64,000 nucleotides of DNA from Mesorhabditis belari (taxonomy: Eukaryota; Nematoda; Chromadorea; Rhabditida; Rhabditidae): contig CAUEEP010000915.1 of NCBI GenBank assembly GCA_958450365.1, positions 1,244,501-1,308,500 on the forward strand, read 5' to 3'. A program made the translations under genes and the position numbers. The notes beneath the pieces were generated by a model. That model was not told where the DNA came from. It searched no databases and saw nothing but the letters and a program-made list of their open reading frames with translations. Position 1 is the first letter of the stretch; each line of letters begins with the position of its first letter. Of this stretch, positions 23,071 through 33,765 are shown piece by piece.

Positions 23071-24330
23071 GAACATTCAATTTAGTGATTCATTCATAAT
23101 AAGTCATCACTTCTACATTAAAATGTGATTTTATATCTTATATTCATTCATATTCTTATATATGATTGACGCAATCATCCTCTGCACTTCAAGGCTAATC
23201 GATTGAGATGAGACGATCTTCGCTGAACTCTTTCTTTTAATTGTCTCTTTCACGTGTCATTCAGCTGAGTTTTTCCAAATCTTCATCACATTTTGTTTTT
23301 CACCAAAATAAATTTATAAACATTTATTCAAGGCAAAGACAAAGCTGATGTTAAAATAAGTTTTTAAAAAAAGACCCAAGTCAGCCAAAGTTTTCTACAT
23401 TTTATCATCTTTGTCTTATGTAAAATCTTCTTAAGATTGATCGAAATAAATCGCGAACTTTTTTATCACTTAAATCTTTTTCTTTCAAAGAGATCACATG
23501 AATTCCCTTTGATTCATTTGTTTTCATGAATTTGAAATTCCATTTGATCGACACTTTTTGAGTGCGCGTGAGTGTGGGTGGATAGTTTGGAGTTTGGGGA
23601 AAATCCCTGTATTTCCGCAAATGATCGAAACGATATGAGATCATTCAGAGGAAAAAAGGGGGATGGAGATGATAGATAACCGATCCGCCCATCCCCTTTC
23701 TTTCCCTCCTCCCCCTTCAGCGATTCTTTATAGACTGAATTGGGTCCAATTTTTTACCACTCTAGTATCGGATTCTCTACTTTATTATCTTGTTCTTTGT
23801 TTTCTTTTTAATCAATCTTTAGAATATAGAAAGTTAGATTTTGTCACGAGACTTTTCTTCAAATTTGATAACAGAAATTTCATTGTCTAGCTTTCTATAG
23901 CTTTCTATATTCTGAATCATAAACTTGTAAACTCTTAAAAAAGAATGCTAACTTTGTAAAAAACTTGTCTTTTTCTAATTAGAATCAAATTCCTAGCCTT
24001 ACAATTAACCAATTTTTTGAAGAATCTTTGTCCTTCCTTGTTTTTTCTCCTTTTTCACTTTTTTTGATTGATCTCTTTTGTCTCTTTTGTTTCTTTTTCT
24101 CCATTCTTGATCACCCATCGGCCAAATGACATAGTAAGTGCAATTTTTTGTCACAAAAAGGCAGGAATTGTCATCAAATATCTTCTTCATCTTCTTGAGA
24201 CTTTAATTTCATAAGAATTTCCTCAATCCTCAGCTTCAATTATATCCTTGTCAACAATTTCTTAAAAGTCTGCCACTTTTAAACTTGTTACTAGCTCATT
24301 TTTTGTCAAATTCTAATCTAAATTATTTGA
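23071..24330. other. Gene-free stretch upstream of the first SLC18 gene
   Basis: AT-rich sequence with poly-T runs. A 79-codon minus-strand frame at 23405-23644 has no recognisable motif. No repeat shared with other parts of the window was noticed. It presumably includes the promoter of the transporter gene. Confidence 0.5.
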
Positions 24331-26759
24331 ATGCAAAATTCCAGCGCTTCCCAACTCGGGAATCATTCTTCAGTTCTTCAAAACATGACACTGAAGCCAT
24401 CTTGCTTCAAGGACTCGAGGACAATTCTCCTCATCGTTGTCTATATTGGATTATTCTTGGACTACATCTTGATGCAAGTTGTCGGTAAGTTTATGAAAAC
24501 TGAAAAACCAAATCTTAAACCTAAACAGAATCCTATTTTGTACAAGTTTCAATCAAACTTTAGTGCCAATTTTGCCCGAATACTTGCTCAGGATCTCGCA
24601 TCCAGACGATGCTGACTTTATCTTAAAAGTTCGTGCTTTGAACCAAAAAAAAAAAGACAAATGATTCAAAATGGGGGAAATGAGTTCTCTACTTTGATCT
24701 CTCCTTCAGCAAAACAACCTCACCGATCACTCGAAAGCCGCCGAAAGACATCGACTCATCGAATCCGAAGGAGTCACTTTCAGGTAAGAAATTTTGAAAG
24801 ATTTTAGTTGAAAAAATGAAAAGCTTTCTTAAATTAACATTAGGAAAAGAAAAAAGCTTTAAAACTTTACAATTTTAGTTGATTTTAGTGTTCTTTATGG
24901 CTCAAAAGCTCTCGTTCAACTCATCGCCAATCCTCTCGTCGGACCTTTGACTAACAGGTTTCAAATATTACATCTTCAAACTTAAATTAACAATAACAAT
25001 CTCTAGCTTTAAATCTCTGACTCTAGCAATCAAATATTAGTTCTTTTTAGAATCGGTTATCCACTCCCACTTTTCCTTGGTTTCGTCATCATGACCGGTT
25101 CAACTGTGATGTTTGCGTTCGGCGAGAGTTATACTGTACTTTTATTGGCTCGAGCACTTCAAGGAGCCGGATCTGCGTGCACAGCGACTGCCGGTAATTA
25201 ATTTTCTCAAAAAATGATTTCATAGAAAACTCAGGAATGGGCATGTTGGCCGAAGTATACACAAAGGAAAAAGAGAGAAGTCGAGCAATGGGAATTGCTT
25301 TGGGAGCAGTGGCTTTGGGTGAGGATTTATGAAGGAAATTGGACAAGAATTTTAGAAGTTAAACAATCATATTGATAAAGGAAAAGAAAACTATTTCAAA
25401 AGTTTAGGTGGTCTTCTTGGTCCTCCATATGGTGGTACGATGTATCAACTTTTTGGCAAGGAGCTGCCCTTCCTTCTCTTGGCTGGTCTAGGAGCTATTG
25501 GCGCTGGTAAGTGTTTAAGTCTAAATAGATAACTAAAAGATAACTATATAAAAGTCTATAAGATAATTGAAAGAAATTCTTCAAATCTGATTTAGCTCTT
25601 CAACTCTGGATCCTTCCACCAAAAATCGTGCGACCAATCGGCGAGGAGAAACCCAGTTCAATCAGAAAACTATTAGCCGATCCCTACATCTCCATTTCTC
25701 TTTGTAAGTATCTTTGTTCTCTTTGTCTCTTTGTCAAAGTCCAATGTATCATAAACCAATTTCAGTTGGTATCTTTTTCACTTATTTGGGATGGGCAGAG
25801 GTTCAGCCAGCCGTTCCCCTTCGAATGATCGATCTTTGGGGAGCAACTGCAATGGAAAGAGGTTAATAAAGGATTTGCAAAGATAACAAAACATTTTTGC
25901 AGGTCTCGTTTACCTCCCATGTTCACTAATGTATTTGGTGGGGACAAACTCGTTTGGACCAATTGCTTTAAAAATGGGAAGGTGAGAGAAAACATGAAGA
26001 GACATTAAACTCTGAAAAATCCTAGCCTCCTAGCCTAGCCTATCTTAAACGATTACTAAGTCATTTCTAGTTTCTAATTAATTTCCATCTTTCTTTCAGA
26101 TGGCTGGCTAGCTTCTCTGGTCTCCTCGTGTTAGGTGCAGCAATGTTGTTCATTCCCTTCGTTCCCTCAATGTGGTTCTTGACTCTGCCATTTGCTGTGA
26201 TCGGATTGTCGATCGGTCTCATTGATGCCGCTCTGTATCCACTTTTGGGATATCTCGTCGAGATTAGACATCAAAATGTTTATGGTTTGTTTAACCAAGA
26301 AGTTCAACATGATCATTAACATTTCAGGATCAATCTATGCTCTCGCTGACTCGATGTACTGTATCTCAATGGTGATCGGTCCGTTTTCTTCGGGGAAAAT
26401 CGTGGAGACCCTCGGATTTCACTGGTTTGTATTTCACACAGTTTTTGAAACCCTTTGCTAATTGCTGATCTTCATTCATCACCATATCTCCATTTAGCAT
26501 GACGTATGTGGCTGTTGGGATCACTCTAGCCGCCGCTCCATTGATGCTCTTACTACGCAAGCCACCAATTCTCAAAACAATGGTGAGTGTGCATATGAAA
26601 AACAGGAAATGATCTCCTTTAATCAATTTGATTGAAATGATTCAGCGCCTCACCAACACAATCTCAGTGATTGGCACTGACATCAACGGGATTGTTGTGG
26701 AAGAGAAAGAAAAAGACCCAGAGACTCCTCCAGAGATCATTACGATTCCCGATCAATGA
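24331..26759 (+). CDS. SLC18-type vesicular amine transporter, paralogue 1
   Basis: Major-facilitator protein of the vesicular monoamine/acetylcholine transporter family, expected to exchange protons for a transmitter amine across vesicle membranes. Fourteen exons, all in phase: 24331-24484, 24564-24628, 24710-24783, 24889-24957, 25051-25193, 25235-25318, 25408-25506, 25596-25703, 25766-25861, 25903-25981, 26100-26284, 26328-26424, 26498-26582, 26646-26759 (483 residues). Family hallmarks: TM1 aspartate (LFLDYILM), a luminal loop with NLT, TM2 lysine ([13 protein letters not shown]), [36 protein letters not shown], motif C-like [12 protein letters not shown]10 aspartate (GLIDAALYP) and TM11 aspartate (YALADSMYC). 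After the TM1 Asp the vertebrate VMAT/VAChT Asn is Tyr, so the substrate cannot be assigned. It may be divergent from cat-1 and unc-17. A close tandem paralogue follows at 29925. Confidence 0.93.
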
Positions 26760-27425
26760 TCAATCCATCAATTAAATCCTTTTTCATATGTTTATCTTGA
26801 TAAGTGTCATAGATTATTGTTCTTCAAAACCAAAGATCAATCTTTTTAGAAGCGATCACAGTAAAATTGATCTCTTTGCTATTTTTATTTGTTATCTGCT
26901 AACTTTCAAACAAATAGACTAATTTGTGCTACTTTTTTTGACCATTTTTCGATCTCATTCAATTATTTTTAAATGAATTTAAATTCTTTTATCTTCTCTT
27001 AACCATAAAAATCATATGGATTCAATAAAAATATAAAAATTTGATAAAGAAATTGTCAAAAAAAAAATGAAAACCACGCGAGAAAGGAAGAAAAATTTCC
27101 TTTTTAACGAATGAAAGAAAGCGCTCACGTGTAGTCACTATAAGATTCGATCCATTTAATGAAAAAGCAATTGGAGAAAATGATAGACTCAATTTCTCTA
27201 AATGAATTGAGAAAATAAACAGTGGCAAAGTTTTGAAAATCTGAAAAATTGCAAAAGTTTTTAGAAAAAGAAAGAAATCTAATGTTGAATTTGAACTTTT
27301 GAATCAAGCAAATCATTGCAATGAACAATTTAATTCAATCAAATTCAATCAATCAATAAAATCAATATTCTATTGATCCTTTCTTTGTCCCCATAACTCT
27401 TTCCCTTCATCTCCTTTGTTAACAA

Positions 27426-28119
27426 TAGAGTGTGTTCCTTGCGAGTAAGTAATTACTCGAATAAAATTTGCATGAGTAATCTTTTTACTCGATTAATCGA
27501 CGTTTTTTCGTCGAGTAACTACGAGTAATCCTCTTTACACGACGAGTAAATTCAATATCTTTACATTGGAAAGGAATTTCTCAATAAATTAGTTAAACGG
27601 CTGAGTATCTTTTAAAAAGTGTCGTATATAATGCGGGGCTCGTCATTTTTGGGGGTGGGACAAATGCGACCTTTTTTTTGCGCACCTGGACATTTGCGCA
27701 CCTTTTTTTTGCTGGAAAAGGCCTTAGGCAAGGCCGTAGAGCTTCGAAAATATTTCCATTTAAGGGAATCGTATGCGTAGATTCCGAATTTCGAAAAATC
27801 AGACCTCGCTTAACTGCGGAAAAGCGTTAAGTTGCGTAGTTTTTGCATTTTAGCCCAAATTTGACGTGTCAGCGAGGTCTGATTTGTCGAAATTCGGAAT
27901 CTACGCATACGATTCCCTTCTATGAAAGCATTTTTAAAGCTCTACGACCTTTCCTAAGGCCTTTTCCAGCAAAAAAAGGTGCGCAAATGTCCAGGTGCGC
28001 AAAAAAAAGATCGCATTTGTCACACCCCCATTTTTTCGCTATGATTTTCGCTAAAAGTATGGTAATTTTTCCTAAGTGTACGTTTTAAAAAACGCATTAC
28101 TCGTGAGGAACACACTCTG
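27426..28119. mobile_element. hAT-like foldback element G1 (694 bp) with 8-bp TSD
   Basis: Ends TAGAGTGTGTTCCTTGCGAG and the complement ending GAGGAACACACTCTG are flanked by perfect direct repeats GTTAACAA at 27418-27425 and 28120-28127. Eight-base target duplications and YAGAG ends fit the hAT superfamily. The interior is a long inverted repeat including GCGCACCTGGACATTTGCGC. No transposase frame is present. Confidence 0.88.
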
Positions 28120-28450
28120 GTTAACAATGTCCTTGCCTTGCCCTTCATCAATCAATCATAAATATCAAAAACTATCCCCGCAAACTAGTTTTCTGATCTA
28201 TTAACAAAATTAAAGTAAAACATTTTTCGTAACTGCTTATCATCACTCAAAAAAATGAAATTTCAATGTCCTTTGCAGACATAAACACCAAAAAAAATGA
28301 TCTCTTTGTGTTTATCTGAAAATTTTATGGAGTTTGGCGATTAACTTATTATAGTTCTATGTGTAAAGTTTTCCAGGTGTTCGTTTTAAAGGGAAATGGA
28401 AATGGAGAAGATATAGATTATCGTCTTTACTGTTTGTCTTTGTTTTTTAG

Positions 28451-28690
28451 CTCAAAACGGAAATGAAAAAGCAAATCAGAGAAACATTTGATGAAAAGCA
28501 CTCAAAGTGGACCGTTTCCGTTCTCGCTTTACACCCAGACACTGCAATTTCTCTATTCAACAAAGGACAAAGAGTGATTTTTGTTGCGAATGACATAAAT
28601 AATCTAAAGAAGAAAAAAACTGTAAATAAGATATTAAAAGAATCGTCTCTTGAATTCTTTGAACCTTATTCTAATTGTAATTTTAATTAA
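28451..28690 (+). CDS. Orphan terminal exon, possible degenerate ground-like domain
   Basis: A frame opens right after a strong acceptor (TTTGTTTTTTAG) and runs to a stop at 28688-28690. It includes MKKQIRETFDEKHSKWTVSV and ISLFNKGQRVIFVAND. The pattern of a helical segment followed by WxV is reminiscent of nematode ground-like (GRL) domains, but the diagnostic cysteines are absent, so this is a weak guess. The last residues (SNCNFN) come from the first unit of the adjoining minisatellite. No upstream exon was found; the nearest upstream feature is element G1. It may be a pseudogene. Confidence 0.3.
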   Translation, partial: LKTEMKKQIRETFDEKHSKWTVSVLALHPDTAISLFNKGQRVIFVANDINNLKKKKTVNKILKESSLEFFEPYSNCNFN

Positions 28691-29480
28691 ACATATTTAA
28701 AGTACTCAAGGAACAATAGTAAATCAAATTACCCGGTTCAAACCGTCGCGATCAAGCCAGTTCATTACTCGCAAGGAATAAGTCTCGCGAACGATTCTAA
28801 TTCTACCTTATTCTAATTGTAATCCTAATTGTAAACATATTTAAAGTACTAAAGGAACAACTTCAAGTTACTCGGTTCAAATCGTCGCGATCAAGCCTGT
28901 TCACCACTCGCAAATGAACAAGTCTCGCGAACGATTCTAATTAGTATTCTAATTTCTACTTCTACTTCTAATTCTACCCTATTCTAATTGTAATCCTAAT
29001 TGTAAACATATTTAAAGTACTAAAGGAACAACTTCAAGTTACCCGGTTCAAACCGTCGCGATCAAGCCAGTTCACCACTCGCAAATGAACAAGTCCCGCG
29101 AACGATTCTAATTACTATTCTAATTCTACCTTATTCTAATTGTAATTCTAATTCTAAACATATTTAAAGTACTAAAGGAACAACTTCAAGTTACCCGGTT
29201 CAAACCGTCGCGATCAAGCCAGTTCACCACTCGCAAATGAACAAGTCCCGCGAACGATTCTAATTACTATTCTAATTCTACCTTATTCTAATTGTAGTTC
29301 TAATTCTAAACATATTTAAAGTACTAAAGGAACAACTTCAAGTTACCCGGTTCAAACCGTCGCGATCAAGTCCGTTCACTACTCGCAAGGAATAAGTCTC
29401 GCGAACGATTCTAATTCTACCTTATTCTAATTGTAATTCTAATTTTAAACATATTTAAAGTACTAAAGAAACAATAGTAA
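28661..29480. repeat. Minisatellite, five units of about 139-171 bp
   Basis: Each unit has an AT-rich part (ATTCTAATTGTAATTCTAAT, then ACATATTTAAAGTACTAAAG) and a GC-richer core (CCCGGTTCAAACCGTCGCGA, GTTCACCACTCGCAAATGAA, CGCGAACGATTCTAATT). Cores start at 28731, 28870, 29041, 29193 and 29345. Units 3 to 5 are almost identical, with a 152-bp period, pointing to recent expansion. It lies between the two SLC18 genes. Confidence 0.93.
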
Positions 29481-29924
29481 ATAAAGTTTGCTTTGCGGTT
29501 GTCAAAGTTAAATAAATCTTCACCAAAACTGTCAACAAATTATTTTTAGAAAGTGTTTTGGCACTTTTATGATTATTTGCTAGAAAATGATACTGAAATC
29601 CTATTAGGCTTGACTTATTTGAGTTTTGATTCAATTGATCGCTCCCGTATCCGATCAAATTGTCATTGAAAGATTGTTCAAAAAGAAATGTCAAAGAAAA
29701 TATCTCACACCACTCTTTTTAGCATTTCATCATGTCTACTTGAACCATTGCAATAAGTTTAATAAAAAAGTTTATTACTTTTAATCAGCCTTTCAATTAT
29801 TTGATAGTTTCTGAAAGCTATTTTATTATCTTTACTTTATAAAATGTTCTAGAGTTTGCTCTGGAAAAGTGTAGAAAACTTTTTAGAAACTTCTAGCAAA
29901 AATTCTAGAGTCTTTCTCGCAAGA

Positions 29925-32523
29925 ATGGCGCTTTTCAAAGATCCAAGAACAGCTATTCTCATCATTGTCTACATTGGACTATTTCTTGATTTCATTTTGA
30001 TGTCTGTTATTAGTAGGTTTCAAATAGATCTTTGGTTTATTTGAATTTCAGTTCCAATTATCCCTGAATATCTTCTCCGAATCGCTCACCCAAACGAGAC
30101 TGAATTTTTGTTGAGTCAGGTTGAGCCTAATGCCTAATAACTATTGTAAAATGTAACTCTAAAGTTCTGTTGAATTGATTATTCAACAGAACTTTAGAGT
30201 TACATTTTACAATAGTTATTTATTCACTAAAATACAACAATAATACTTTTAAAAGTGCTAATGAAAATCACTAATTGGCTCATGTTTAGGGAACAAACGT
30301 CACAGCCAATGAATCGGCAAAACGCCATGATTTAATTATGGAATCCGGCGTCTATTTCAGGTAAAACAAAATTTTAAAAGCTTAAACTTCTTTCAGTATT
30401 CTTTATGGAGCAAAAGCGTGCTTACAACTTTTAACAAATCCAATTGTTGGACATTTTACAAATCGGTGAATCGAAGAGGTTGACTAGAATATGCGAATCA
30501 TTTTAGAATTGGTTCTTCTTTACCATTATTTATTGGATTTTCTATTATGACTGGTTCAACTGTGCTCTTTGCTTTCGGAACGAGTTTTCCAGTTTTATTG
30601 ATCGCAAGAGCTTTACAAGGAGTCGGATCAGCTTGTACGGCGACAGGAGGTTCTTCCAAGTTAACGTCCAAATTAAGGCCCAGATTAACGTCCAAATTAG
30701 CGTTCAAATTAACGTTAATCCAAATCCAAAAGACCAATTAACGTCTGAATTCAGATTAAACTCAAATGGAATCTTTTGATAATATTTTTCGAAAGTTTTA
30801 AGCAATCTTTACTAATGTTTTGTTGAGTTAGCTGAGGTATAAATGTTGCAGCTTGAAAATGAGGCCACAATTGAGTAAGAATCGTTCTTAATTCGGACCT
30901 CTCCTTTAGACTCTCAATCATTTCGTTAAGCTTGTAAATTGTGACTTAAAAAGCTCGATTTCTAACTTTAGAAATGAATTTTAAGTGTAGTGTTTTAGGA
31001 ATGTCTCTACTCGCCAAAATCTACACTGATGAAAAGGAGCGAAGTTGGGCTATTGGAAGCGCTTTGGCAGCAACAGCATTAGGTTTAAAAAGAAGACTTT
31101 AATAAAATCTAATTTACATTCAACTCTGAATTCTAGGAGATATGGCTGGTCCACCATATGGAGGCACTCTATATCATTATGCCGGCAAAGAACTACCATT
31201 TCTGATTCTCGCCTCATTGGGAGCCATTGGTGGCGGTAAGGAAAAGCTTCTGAAAGATCTGAAAGATCTGAAAGATCTTAGAGATCAATTATTCTCTAAA
31301 ACACATTAAATTCGTACTTTAAGTTCTTCAACTCATTATGCTTTCCCCAAAAATCGAGAAAAATCAAGCCGACGAGAAGCCGAGTTCAATGAAGGCTTTA
31401 CTTTTTGATCCATATGTCATTATCAATCTCGGTAGCTGACTAATAGCTTCTAAACATTTATCAACTTCTTTAGCTGGCATCTTATTCACTTATCTTGGTT
31501 GGTCAGCTATGCAAGCAGTGATTCCTGTTTGGTTAATCGACAATTTTGGAGCGAACTCGCTTCAAAGAGGTAAGCGAGGATTGGATAAAGTTGTGAAGCG
31601 AAAGCGACAGTGATTAAAGTTGAACTGAACAGTGCATTGAAAACAAATTCAGGTTTAATCTATCTTCCTTGTTCGATTATGTATATCTTTGCAACTAGTT
31701 TCTTTGGTCCAATTGCATACAAAATTGGAAGGTAAGTGAAGATTGTAGCAATAAACAACTAGCTTTTCAAATTCTACAATAGATGGCGGACGGCACTTCT
31801 TGGTCTAACTCTCATGAGTCTTTCTCAATTTTTTGTACCACTTGTACCCAGTCTTTATTGGTTAACTGGTCCCTTTTTTGTCCTTGGAATCATGATTGGT
31901 TTGTTATTTAGAAAAGAAATACATTTGATAAGTTGCTTTTAGCAATTGTTGACTCTGCTCTTTACCCAATGTTAAGCTATTTGGTGGAAATTCGACATCA
32001 AAATGTATTTGGTAAGAAAGAATTGGAAGATTTTCGTTAAGATTATCAATTTCTAAACTATTCTATTGCAATTTGAAAGATTCTGATGAGAATTTAAATT
32101 CAGGATCAGTCTACGCGATGGCTGATGCAGTCTATTGTATTGCTCAAATGGCTGGCCCGTTTACAGCTGGTCAAATCGTTGATCGAATCGGATTTAGATA
32201 GTGATTTTTGAAGTATTAGTGTTTAGTTCGAAAAGAATTTACAGAATTTAAGGAGAAATTTTGAATGTTTACAGCACCACACAGCTTGCCGCTTTGCTGA
32301 CTTTCCTGGCAGCTCCAATGATGTTCTTCTTGCGAAATCCGTCAGTCAAGAATCCTAAAGTAAGCTGAGCATTGTAATTTGAGTCTAAAATCAAATCTAA
32401 ATCATTTAAATCTTTCAGAAGCTCTTAACTAATGACACCAATGCTTATTCGCAATCGATCAGCTCCCAAGATATCGCTAAAAAGGATAAAGTTGTTGAAG
32501 CACATGAAATCGATTCAAAATAG
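29925..32523 (+). CDS. SLC18-type vesicular amine transporter, paralogue 2
   Basis: Tandem paralogue of the gene at 24331, 458 residues in fifteen exons: 29925-30012, 30052-30119, 30290-30360, 30397-30465, 30507-30649, 30999-31082, 31137-31235, 31324-31431, 31474-31569, 31653-31731, 31783-31898, 31943-32011, 32104-32200, 32275-32359, 32419-32523. Exons 4-10, 13 and 14 match the lengths of the paralogue's exons exactly. Exons 11+12 (116+69) equal its single 185-bp exon, so a 44-bp intron was gained here or lost there. The TM1 Asp (LFLDFILM), TM2 Lys (GAKACLQL), TM10 Asp (AIVDSALYP) and TM11 Asp (YAMADAVYC) are kept, but the loop ERSRAMG is ERSWAIG and the [10 protein letters not shown] motif is GDMAGPPYGG. 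The N-terminus is about 20 residues shorter. The frame is open throughout, so it is probably functional with altered properties. AATAAA lies about 35 bp past the stop. Confidence 0.92.
30136..30220. repeat. Perfect 39-bp-arm hairpin in an SLC18 intron
   Basis: Arm AATAACTATTGTAAAATGTA.. at 30136-30174 and its exact complement at 30182-30220 are separated by 7 bases. It lies in the intron 30120-30289 of paralogue 2. Perfect pairing implies a very recent event. Confidence 0.95.
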
Positions 32524-32758
32524 CTTCAAAATAGCTTCAAAATAGCTCAAAATATTTAATAAAACTGTTTTCCTTTGTTCAATTGCATTAAAAAGAGTTT
32601 AAAAAGTCTAAAGCTTTCGTTTTGTCAAAAAAAAGTGTAGTCAAAATTTTAGAAACAACAAATTAGACTAAAACTTTCAAACATTAAAAAACAATGCGAT
32701 GAATCATTAAGCGATCAAATAAAAAGCTTCAAAAATCGTCATAGATACAGAAAACAAC

Positions 32759-33090
32759 ATGTTTAACTATATTCCGACATTACTTTTCATTTCTTGGATC
32801 TTTATGGCTTATGGCACAAAACTCGGATTGCCAGCCAGTGAGTGTTTCGTGTAGCAAAATCTACTAACAATAAGTTAGTAGTAACAACTATTAATCTTAC
32901 CTTGAACTGATCTAAAACCTAACTTTCTATTTGCATTTATCATTTACTTATTAATTTTCAAACTCCAGGTCTGTCCGACGCACGAATGGATCAATTTTGG
33001 AAAATCCACAATCACTCCATCAACCACAACCAATTTCCAATCAAATCATTCACCTACCGTAAATACTCTATTAGTAACCCACCCGCATAA
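32759..33090 (+). CDS. Putative small secreted protein ending inside a MITE
   Basis: Exon 1 (32759-32837) starts MFNYIPTLLFISWIFMAYG, a good signal peptide, and ends at a GTGAGT donor. Exon 2 (32969-33090) continues in phase with SLSDARMDQFWKIHNH and reaches FTYR. There it enters the terminal repeat of MITE A4 at 33055, so the last residues (KYSISNPPA) and the stop codon are transposon-derived. The mature part would be about 40 residues and matches no family I recognise. It could be a peptide precursor, or the 5' end of a gene cut by the insertion. Confidence 0.4.
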
Positions 33091-33429
33091 TGACGGTGTG
33101 GAGTGTTGCGTAGTCTAGCTTTGAACGAGGCTTTCTCGACACTGTTTTATGCTACAATGCGCGCTTAGGTATCAAAAAATAGCTGAAATTCAGGGCTATT
33201 TTTTGATACCAAAGATAATGACGGTGCGGAGCGTTGCGTAATCTAGCTTTGAACGAGTTTTTCTCGACACTGGTTTATGCTACAATGCGCGCTTAGGTAT
33301 CAAAAAATAGCTGAAATTCAGCGCTATTTTTTGAAAGTACGGGTGCTTTGGAAAAAATGAAATACTAAAAAACTTTTGCGACTACGTGACTGTAGGAGCG
33401 GGTGGGGTACTATTACAGTATTTACGGTA
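33055..33429. mobile_element. MITE family A, copy A4, internally duplicated
   Basis: Ends TACCGTAAATACTCTATTAG and the complement ending CAGTATTTACGGTA. The block from GTGTGGAGTGTTGCGTAG through the central palindrome is present twice (about 33098-33210 and 33222-33330), giving 375 bp instead of about 271. Confidence 0.88.
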
Positions 33430-33765
33430 TCTTTATTCTATGCACTTTTCTGATTTTTTTACTTATTTAAAAACTTTTTAACCTATCTATGAGCAGTTTT
33501 TTTTATTTTCTATAAGCAGCTTTCAGTAAATATTCAATTTTTTATTATCAAGAAACTTTTTAAAAACCCGTATTGAAAAGAAAATTTGTGCACAGAAAGA
33601 GAATTCATTCAGATGAACATTATAAGGCTTTCTAAAGATTTGTCGAGTCGAGATTGTCGAGTAATATAATCATCAATGTTTTTTCTTGAAAAAAGATGAG
33701 CAAAATAAAATGACATGTAGAGAATAAGTCTTGAAGTTAAAGAAAAAGATATTTTGATTCTGACG

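Noticed and set aside
28661..29480. CRISPR-like array
   Set aside because: The units are long, of unequal period and directly abutting, in a eukaryotic context. A minisatellite explains them.
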